From Cocos nucifera (taxonomy: Eukaryota > Streptophyta > Magnoliopsida > Arecales > Arecaceae), in assembly GCA_006176705.1 (NCBI GenBank), contig QRFJ01000022.1:2073161-2137160 (forward strand): DNA of 64,000 bases, written 5' to 3'. The number at the start of each line of letters is the position of its first letter. Position 1 is the first letter of the stretch. The notes under the pieces were generated by a model. The model was given only the letters and a program-made list of their open reading frames with translations. It ran no database searches and had not been told where the DNA came from. Below are positions 46,620-54,684 of the stretch, in pieces. Position numbers and translations under genes: made by a program.

Positions 46620-47280
46620 ATTATTGCATCAGATAAATCTTGGCCCAGCATAGCCAGGTCAATGAGGCCTGACTCCTCAATAAACTTCCTGAACTCTCAT
46701 GAGTCAATCCTATCAATGTACTGCCTTCCCTCCATCTTCTCATGAGGCCCCATAATACAGTTGAAGTCTCTAGCAATAAGAGAAGGAAGATCCTGTGCCA
46801 GTAACTTGAAAACTTCGGACCATAAAACCCTCTATTCTCTGTACTCGGTGCTCTCATAAACCCCCAAGAGAAGCCATGGGCCACCATTCTGCTTAGAGAT
46901 GACTAGGGCCACCTACTGCTCACATCCATGGAAGGCATCCACTCTAACCATATCACAACGCCATAGAACTATGATCCCTCTGGAGAGATTCTTGGACTCC
47001 ACTATAAAGGAACTCCACATCCGGAGAATCCGACATTTGGCTTGGGCAAGATCACCCCAAAAAGGCGAGACTTCAGCATGATACAAACATCCGGACAGTG
47101 CTATTGAATAATCCTGGCAAATGTCGTTCGAGATGAAGACTTTCCGACCACCTAGGTGTTCTAAATCAAAAGCTTCATTAGGCCAGTTGGTGGTGGGGAG
47201 GTCCTTATCGGAAACCCCCTCCATCAAGATATCACCTTCTAGTCTTGAATTTGTGGCCTTTATTGCCACCAACCTCCCCC
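46620..47280 (-). pseudogene. LINE AP endonuclease
   Basis: NSRLEGDILMEGVSDKDLP, a GRKVFISND segment and IVLWRCDMVRVDAF, followed by APSTENRGF, fit the exonuclease-endonuclease-phosphatase fold of plant LINE ORF2. Reading requires frame changes near 46.9 kb. Confidence 0.8.
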
Positions 47281-48253
47281 CCGGCTCCTGAATGGCCTAT
47301 CTCACTCTGTCGACCGCCTCATCATGATCCAAACTTGGGCACTCCCTTGGAGGTCCTCTAAGCTCCAACACCCCCTCCTGAATGGGCTAGCATCTCTAGC
47401 CTGGTGACTCAATCACCTGGGCACCTAGGTCGTCCATCATAGAATCAGCCTCGCCCTCCACCACACCACTCTCATTAGGGGCCTCGACAGAGAACTGAAA
47501 CACTCCGGCCTCCCTCCAGGTGGCCAAGGGGTCCAAAAGGTCCACTTGGTAGGCTAGGGCCTTGCCCTTGGCTATGCACAGTTGAACAGGGGTCTTTTTG
47601 CAACCCAAGGGAGCTTACACCTTCTCTTTCTCCTTTTCCTTGGGCTTCTCTTGCATGCGGCTGGCCTACATCAAAATCATTGGCCAATGCATATTTGAGA
47701 GCTCCAGCACCTCGCCCGTCCATCCATTGCGACCCAGAAGGCCCAAGCACCATAGCACCTAGCACGCCTACGAACGGGCCATCCTCGTGCTTGCCCCAGC
47801 CTGAAGCCAGTGGCCCAAAGTGGTTTGCTGGCCTGCCGGCTGAGCTAGCATGGATTTCTGCATCATCCCCCTCAGATCTAGCCATCCATTTCGATCTAGG
47901 AGATATCCGTCATGCAATCTTGATGGGCTTTATCCAACCATTCCCTCCATCCACCAAGTCACCACCAGTTGGATTGACCCATTTTGATAGCTTCCCAGGG
48001 TTCGAGTTGGGGGCCGAGCGGACCCGGCCTCCTTCCTCCCTTGGCTTCCCATCATCCCCAGCCTTGGCACCCACTGTCAGACAGCAAGAAGCCAAGGCCC
48101 CAGCAAGGGCCCCTTCTCTGACTCTTCGGTCACCTCCTCGCCATCTCGGGTGAGATTTTCTGAGCAGAGAGATTAGCCTTGCTTTCCCTCCATCGGGCAC
48201 CTCGCCACTTTGTAAAACCACGCACAGTAGAGGCAGATGTCGTCTAGGCTTTA

Positions 48254-48960
48254 CTAAATGAAGCATTGCCACTGGGGGCCATTGGGTCCATCAATCAGCA
48301 GTCTCGATCTCAGTGGTCGGGAGAGATTGATCCTCACGAATGCCCGAGCGAAGCCCAATCTCTTTAGCTCCGCTGTGCAGGTGTCCAATGCCACCAGATC
48401 CTCGGCCAGGCCTAAGATATGCCAGAGCGCTTCCACCTCCCATAGCTCCACCAGGAGACGTTGCAGTCGGACCCAGACCACCGTAGAGCCAATCGTGTTT
48501 GATCCCAGGCAGAAGCGAGGCCGCCATAACTCTACAGCCAGCACTTGACCGACGACCATCCACGGCCAACCAAGCACCAGATCCTATTCTCTAGCTTCCG
48601 CAAATCAAACCAATAAGTGGCCCTGGTTCGAATCGAAGGCCCACACCTCTCCTTTCAGGCTGCCTAGCAGCTTAAACTCCTGCTCCACCGCTTCTGCCGC
48701 CACCTGCCACTCGAGGATCTTCACCACCACTGCACCCACCGACTACTCCAGATTCATCCGCCCAACCTCCTCCGAGATTCTTACCACCTCAGAGAACCTC
48801 CAAACCAACTGCTCGAGCTCCTCTGATGAAGGTTCCGGCTAGAACCCATATCGGGCACCCAAGGAGCACCCTCTTCCACTTGATACCTACCTGATTAACC
48901 CCATACGAGGGCCCCGGGTTGTTGCTGAAGCTACTCGCCATCACCATTGAGAACTCCAGT
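48254..48960 (-). pseudogene. LINE ORF1 with DUF4283-type domain
   Basis: Minus-strand blocks WPWMVVGQVLAVELWRPRF, VVWVRLQRLLVELWEVEAL, LDTCTAELKRLGFARAFVRI and LSRPLRSRLLI are the DUF4283/DUF4283-zf type ORF1 of plant LINEs, an RNA-binding chaperone. A degenerate zinc knuckle (CLYCAWFYKVARC) follows at about 48.2 kb. The N terminus (MASSFSNNPGPRMG) starts near 48940 and has an in-frame stop soon after. Downstream, 47400-48250 is a GC-rich, proline/glycine-rich linker without a domain. Confidence 0.83.
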
Positions 48961-49000
48961 CATTGCAGGCCTCCCGATCGCCAACGATCACATAAGGAAT

Positions 49001-49716
49001 AACCACAACATGAATCTCAAAGGACAATGGAAAACGAAACAGTCTCCTATTCGAACTTATAGACTGTGCAGCTCTTTGGTCACCCAAAATCAGTAGAATG
49101 TGGTTGATAGGAAAACTTTAATTTAAAATCTGTCATCTGGAACATGACAAACAAATCCTTCAACGTGTGTTTGTCTTTCTTTCTTTTTCGGGGCGTTACA
49201 ATATTTCTGTCAGATTTTTCAAAATCTGGAATTGAACTTGCAAAAGACACTGATTCTGAATCATGAAATGACCATGATCCTTTTTTACAAAAAAAAAAAA
49301 GGTGTTAGCTGATATTTGATCTGAGTATTAGCTGATAAGCCATGAATATGACTGCTTGAACCTGCATTGCAGTCTCAATATAACTACAATATTTTCATGT
49401 CCATGATATGATGCACCTTGCTTATGCTTACTATTCAACTTTTTTCTCATTTTGAGATGTTATAGCCTTGAAATTCTGGTTGCATTTTGTGCTCATAATT
49501 TTCCTTTTTAGATGAATAATTCTAATGAAGTTAAATAGTTAACAATTAGTTCTCATCTGTGCTCATGCTTTATTTATTTTATTTTTACCTTTCTTTCTTC
49601 TACCTTGGCGTAGTTTTACTTATTTGTCTGAGTTGTTTTGGTCTTTCATTTTCGTAGCATGATATCAGATGTGATAACATGAGTATCTTATATCGATTTA
49701 CTTTTTCCTAACCAGA
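49001..49716. other. T-rich intron-like DNA
   Basis: Between the LINE 5' end and the exon-like segment at 49717 the sequence is T-rich, with no ORF, and ends in TTTTTCCTAACCAG, a good 3' splice site. I take it as a probable intron of the decayed gene that follows. Confidence 0.4.
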
Positions 49717-49990
49717 CTCCAGTGACACAAATTGGAGATTATATTGCCACTCAAATACTTATGACAAGAAGGAAGAATCCCTATCATGCATATTGAATGC
49801 CGAAAACCAAGCCAAGAGTCGTGGTCCTGGAACATTCAGACAGTGGGTATGCGCTAAAACGCTCGGGTCCCGGGAGAAATTCAACAACAAAGCACCCACA
49901 GAAGCATGGAAAGCACCGTGCCTCACACTCTGGACACTTTGTTATGATCGATTGGACGAAGTATTCCAGAACGATATACAGCAGATACGA
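49717..49990 (+). pseudogene. Exon-like segment of an unrecognised gene
   Basis: After a splice acceptor-like CTAACCAG the frame reads TPVTQIGDYIATQILMTRRK, then a basic segment with PKTKPRVVVLEHSDSG and KHPQKHGKHRASHSGHFV. One TGA (about 49795) interrupts just before the PKTK block. It is basic, lysine/histidine-rich and low in hydrophobic residues, as in a nuclear or RNA-binding protein, but I do not recognise the family. It may belong with 51191-52345, since both are on the + strand and a repeat-filled gap separates them. Confidence 0.4.
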
Positions 49991-51103
49991 TAATTATAGA
50001 AGAAAAAATAAAAAATAAAATTTTTAAGCTCAAATATAAAAAATTTACGTGGTTCAGAGTCCCATGCTCCCACGTCCACGATCATACAGGATAATATCTT
50101 CATTAAAATCAGAAAATTTACGAGAAATAAAAATAAAAAGAATTACTCTTTTTCTTCCTCTTTTGAATGCAAGAACAATCTCAAACAAAAAGAAGAAAAT
50201 CTCCATCTAGAGGTAATTTAGTCATCTGGTGATCATCTAGATTGTAAACAAGAAGAATCCCTCCCTTCTTACAAGAAGAACACTTATTTTCTCTCTCATT
50301 CTCTCTTCCTCTTTTTTTTCTCTCTTGAAAAAGCACTCTTCTCTCTTTTGGAAGAGTTTTCGGATGCTCTCTTTGTGTTCTACCAAGCCCCCTCTGTCTA
50401 GAGGCTATTTTATAGCTAAAAACTAGATTTAAATTGCATAAAAAATGGAGTTTCGAGTCTAAATCAAACTCAAACTGACTCCTAATCGTCCGATCAAGCC
50501 CTCTTACACCTCCTGCCATTCAATCACGTACCAGATCGAGCTTCTGATGAAGCTAACAAGCCACCTACGCCTTCTACCATCCGATCATGCCTCAAATCAG
50601 CCTATCGATCGTTAGATCAAGCCATCACAGGCGCAAATACGCCCAGCCATTGGATCATGCCTCCTGTGCCCATGGTCTCCTTGTAAATCAGGCTTATCAT
50701 GCTCTAGAGCCAATCCGCATGTGCCATGCTTGTCAGAATGACCAAACTACCCCTATGAGTCGTGTAAGAAAAATTGTGACCCTTTAAAGGTCCACACCCA
50801 CCGCGTGGATGGTGTCGGTCCGCCATGTGGTGTGGACCACGGTGCACGTGGGTCTGAGTCTACGTGCGTGGGCTACATGCGTGCTCGCGCACTGAGCGAT
50901 GTGGACATCTGGCCCACATGCCCGTCTGGGCCATGCGCCCGAGTGGGCCATGTGCCTGCATGGGCTTATGGTGCCGGGCTGCATTAGTTTGCTGGACCAT
51001 GCCTAGCTGTTGGGCCGGGCCTTTTTTTTTCTTTTTTTTCTTTCTGAGCTTTTTCTTTGGACTGTTTTTGGGCTTCATGATTCTTGGGCTTATCTTGTGG
51101 ATG
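49991..51103. mobile_element. Probable LTR-type insertion, unclassified
   Basis: An AT-rich start with TTTACGTGGTTCAGAGTCC, a motif common at the ends of plant copia LTR/leader regions, passes into a TATA-like CTATTTTATAGC (about 50405, in reverse sense a promoter candidate). It then enters a GC-rich part with repeated CGTGGG/GGGCCAT motifs (50800-51000). No coding domain is seen. The boundaries are not fixed. Confidence 0.35.
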
Positions 51104-51199
51104 GATTAAGGTTCATTACCCAAAACCATATTCTGAATGGTTTTGGCCATCTGAGGTCAAAACCATATTCTGAATGGTTTTGGGTAATGAACCTTAATC
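51104..51199. repeat. Palindrome with duplicated exon-edge sequence
   Basis: The arms 51104-51128 and 51175-51199 are perfect inverted repeats (GATTAAGGTTCATTACCC and so on). Inside, AAAACCATATTCTGAATGG occurs twice in direct orientation. A third copy of CCATATTCTGAA followed by TCATCTGAGGTC lies in the exon-like ORF at 51227-51258. Confidence 0.88.
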
Positions 51200-52345
51200 G
51201 GCGGCAATTCTTCTGTTGTTAAAAGCCATATTCTGAAACTTTCAAGGTCATCTGAGGTCTTGGCCTCTTCTCCAAAAACCAAAAGAGGGGACATTCTATC
51301 TAATTCTGCCCGTGTCACTCATAATTCGAATACAAGGCCTCCAAATCCATCCGAATCGAATTCTAGATTATCTCCTGAAAACACTTCTTTAGCTAGCGGT
51401 CTTATGCTGAAACCGTCAAGATCATCCAGGAATTTTGTTTCTTCACCAAGAAGCAAAAGAGAAGAGATACAGTTGAGTACCATACAAAAGTCTGATGATT
51501 CTTCTGACATTAATACAATACCTTTCGAGTGTTGTCATCCCTTGCGTCAAACCAGAAAAAGGTTAATGTCAAAGAAGAATGTTTTGCTAGGAAAGTCATC
51601 CTCTTTGGACGAGAGCAAAGGCGACGAGAGTGAGAAAAGACTAACCATTAAGAAGTTCCGGAAGCATAGATCCATATTAGTCACTGGGAAACGGAGACGA
51701 AAGTTACCATCTGACATCAACAAAGGACTGCATGGTTCTACCGTAGATTTTGGCTTTGATCATTCTCTGAGAGCTAATGAAACGAGCAATGCCGACCAGC
51801 CCAGTTTATCTGAGAACCTAACAATCTCCAGAGTTCGAGAATCTGAACAAGAAAGAGAAGGCTTCTGTACAATGGTTAAGCAGCAGCATACTAAAAGGAG
51901 ATTGCATTTGGGAGATAGAGCTGACTGCCATGTTTCTGACATTGAAGCTTCAGATATGCAGCGTGAGCCCTTTGGCTGTGACGATGTTGCAAATGAACCT
52001 TCCATGGATAAAGCTGTTAATGAACATGGTGGCAGAGAAATTCTAATTATTCAACATTTGGCACCAGCTTCCAGTCCCAGATCGAACCCACGGCCATCTG
52101 AGCAAGAACATGGAGAATCTTTCTGTGGATCTGAAGCACTTGTGGAAGGTGGACTGAATGACGAGCAAGTTTTGTAATGTGATGTTATCGGTAACAAAAT
52201 AATCAACAAAAACATTGAACAAGTGAGCGAGGAGGGAAACTTATGCATAGTTAAGCAATCAGAAGACCAAAGAAGTACTTCCATCAATGTCTTCTACTGT
52301 AAAAAATGTGAGGAAATTGTTAGGTTGATGTTACATAGTTTGTGA
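51191..52345 (+). pseudogene. Large exon of an unrecognised gene, with an in-frame stop
   Basis: The frame is open from 51191 to a TAA at 52175-52177 and then continues in the same frame for 55 codons to a TGA near 52345. There is no ATG near the 5' end, so it is an internal or last exon; AATTCTTCTGTTGTTAAAAG at about 51205-51224 may be the acceptor. The product is rich in Ser, Lys and Arg. It repeats a K-x-S-R-S-S...S-P-x-x-K-R module twice (about 51233-51290 and 51408-51470), suggesting a nuclear, phosphorylated, disordered region. The C-terminal YCKKCEE could be the start of a zinc-binding site. The family is not recognised, and the stop suggests a recent pseudogene or an alternative shorter protein. 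Confidence 0.5.
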
Positions 52346-53940
52346 GATATGCAAACCTTCAATGATTGTTTGGTTAAGTTATTTTTGAATAAGCTTTGAA
52401 CCTTACATAATAAAAGTTTCTATTGTACGTATGTGCGTGGCTTGTGGTAGGGTGGTGGAAAAAAATTAAGCAACCAAATTGAAACCAGTTAATCTCCAAA
52501 TTAACCGAATTATTTGATTTCAAATATGGGCTGAACTATTAAAAAAATGAAGCTTTTTTGGTTCAGGAAGCATTTTTGGTTCAGGATATATGTTAATTGA
52601 ATGAGTATATTTGTTTAAAAAACTATGAAAGATAGTCTCTCTTTATGCAAAAGTTTTAAGATATGAGACGGCAAAAGGTATAACTATTCAAATTTCTTCA
52701 ATATGATATTTTTTAAAAAACTATAATCAATTTGTGTATTCTGTGTCTAGAAATCAAAAATATGAAAGTTCCGACTTTCCATCGCTCAAGGCAAGTGATG
52801 TTTTGGCAAGTACTTTTTCTATATAAAATAGTTGCAGTGGAATAAAATGATTTAATTTTGTCGTCAAGTCCATAATCCACAATGAAACAACTAGGACAAG
52901 GAAAAAGTAGCTCCTATCAAAAAACTACCTGATGAACTTTTAGCTTGCGTGCTTCAAAGATAGTTATAGAATAAGTTGTACAATATGTTTCATGTCAAAA
53001 TAATATGCTAATTTTATGTTAATAGTTGCAAGCAGTTGGAAAATACTTTTCTCCATCCAATTGCTCATAGCTCAATGTTTGAATGCACGTCAAATTGTTT
53101 TCCTTACCATCTTGGCTCAAGCTGGGAATCCACTTATGATGTATTTGCTCAAAATTAATGATTTTTTCATTCATAGAAAAAAATTAGAGGGTAAAGCTAT
53201 GTGGAGACATTCTCTCCTTACCAAAAACAGACATAGGGTTTATACATATAGGTGAACTCTAATTATCGTAGAGGATGATAATGTTGTTAATGTTTTAAAC
53301 ATATTACCTGGACGAGGCAACGAGAATTTTGAATAATTTCACAAATAGATTCATTGAATTAGTGAACCGTTATGATGTCAATAAGATACCAATAACATAA
53401 TTTTGCACAAATTTTTTTACATCTCCATCTCTCTATCGATCTCTATCTGTAACTCTAACGGTCTCTCCCTCTCTATATATAAATAAATAAATATACATAT
53501 ATGCATCTAGATATATGAATGTTACCATCTAAATTATCATACCCAAAATTCACAATTTACCACTCAAATTGCTTGCTCATATAGATATAATTTATTTTTA
53601 AAGAAAAAATAATTTGCATGAATAAATAACTATGTAATTATATATCTATTTTATATTTTGCAGTAATGAGATGATACTAAAAGAAACTGGACATGTTCAT
53701 CATAATAAATGATCAAGCTCTTCCCTGTCTAAAATTATTAGGAATTCCTTTTTTGCACATTTTCGTCCAAGCTGCTATGGATCCTATATACTTCTTACTC
53801 TTCCCAAATAACCCAACTCAATTTATGCTATTCTTCCATCCATACCGTGGCAAACTCTCTTTCCCTCTCTATGTAGCTTCTTATACTCTATCTCTTTCCT
53901 TCTCAAAATAAAATTTATTTTTCCTCAAATTACTCAATTT
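52346..53940. other. Intergenic, nothing recognised
   Basis: AT-rich DNA with short frames. No domain, RNA or clear repeat border was seen. A TCTCTATC-rich microsatellite-like patch lies at about 53425-53480. Confidence 0.45.
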
Positions 53941-53945
53941 CATAA

Positions 53946-53948
<3 letters not shown>

Positions 53949-54014
<66 letters not shown>
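53949..54014. repeat. (AT)n microsatellite
   Basis: More than 30 uninterrupted TA dinucleotides lie just inside the Helitron-type 3' terminus. Confidence 0.97.
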
Positions 54015-54019
<5 letters not shown>

Positions 54020-54062
54020 TTGAATCTTAAATTTATCTGCATCTATATTTACAAAATCAATA

Positions 54063-54091
54063 GGCCGGGCAACGCCCGGACGTTGTGCTAG
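54063..54091 (+). mobile_element. Helitron 3' terminus
   Basis: The hairpin CCGGGC-AAC-GCCCGG (54065-54079) is followed after eight bases by CTAG (54088-54091) and then T. A GC-rich hairpin close before CTRR, inserted at an A/T site, is the diagnostic Helitron 3' end. The 5' TC end was not identified, and no Rep/helicase coding sequence is seen, so the element would be non-autonomous. Confidence 0.7.
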
Positions 54092-54684
54092 TTATCTCTG
54101 TATTTTGATTTCACCAATATGATGAAATCTTGGAAGGACCGCTCCCTATCAATCCTACAAGAACAAAAAGTCAACAGGGTTCCAAGCGCGTTTGCAAGAT
54201 CACCCTTCATCTAAACTAAACTCTGCTGGAGAACTTGACACCCGTTCTTCAAGTGCCATTATATGCTGTGAGCTTTGTGTACACGAGTCTGGTTGATTCC
54301 TGTTCTCCGTCTTAAGTCCGAGTCAATGCCTCACCAATTTCTATTCTATTTAATCCGCTGCTGCTTTCCCACCGTCTAATACCGTGGGCCAAACTATTAC
54401 TTTCGTTATTTTTTTTCCCTCCCGAGCCGTCGAGGGAAACGGGATTAAATATACAATAACGCGTATTGTTAAGAGGAAAAAGATATTAAATGCATGATAA
54501 CAAGCGTGTTAAAGAAGAAAAATGAAGAAAAAAAACGATTAAATAATCTATGGTCCATCAGGCCCAACTAATAATTGATCGTTCGCTCGCCCCCCAACGC
54601 GTTTTCCCTGATGTCCAAAGCTGCCACCCCCACCCCTACCAAAAAAAAAAAAAAAAAAAAGACTGCTTCGGGAACCAGGCGGCC
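54092..54684 (+). promoter_or_regulatory. Upstream region of the receptor kinase gene
   Basis: No strong TATA box is seen; TTAAATATACAATA at about 54445 is the best candidate. An A19-20 run (about 54642-54660) lies 25 bases before the start codon, probably in the leader. An in-frame ATG at 54550 would extend the protein through this run into a lysine tract and hide the signal peptide, so I reject it as the start. Confidence 0.4.

Larger units (their letters stand above)
32804..49000 (-). mobile_element. LINE (non-LTR retrotransposon) split by a copia element
   Basis: On the minus strand the order is ORF1 with a DUF4283-type domain (48254-48960), AP endonuclease (46620-47280), reverse transcriptase (44700-45870), zf-RVT (44040-44500), then after the copia insertion (33280-43677) an RNase H domain (32830-33279). 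It ends in 11 T (plus strand, 32804-32814), i.e. a poly(A) tail on the minus strand. This is the layout of plant LINEs with a C-terminal RNase H. Every domain has stops or frameshifts. The 5' end near 49000 is approximate, and no clear target duplication was found. Confidence 0.9.

Noticed and set aside
47396..48153. Several frames of 100-157 residues in the LINE ORF1-endonuclease spacer
   Set aside because: They are proline/glycine-rich composition frames on both strands; the LINE domain order explains the region.
32781..49151. CATGACAAA at 32781 and 49143 as LINE target duplication
   Set aside because: Only nine bases match and the left copy is not adjacent to the poly(A) tract.
54550..54684. 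Upstream ATG at 54550 extending the receptor kinase
   Set aside because: The extension passes through a poly(A)-coded lysine run and would bury the signal peptide that starts at 54685.
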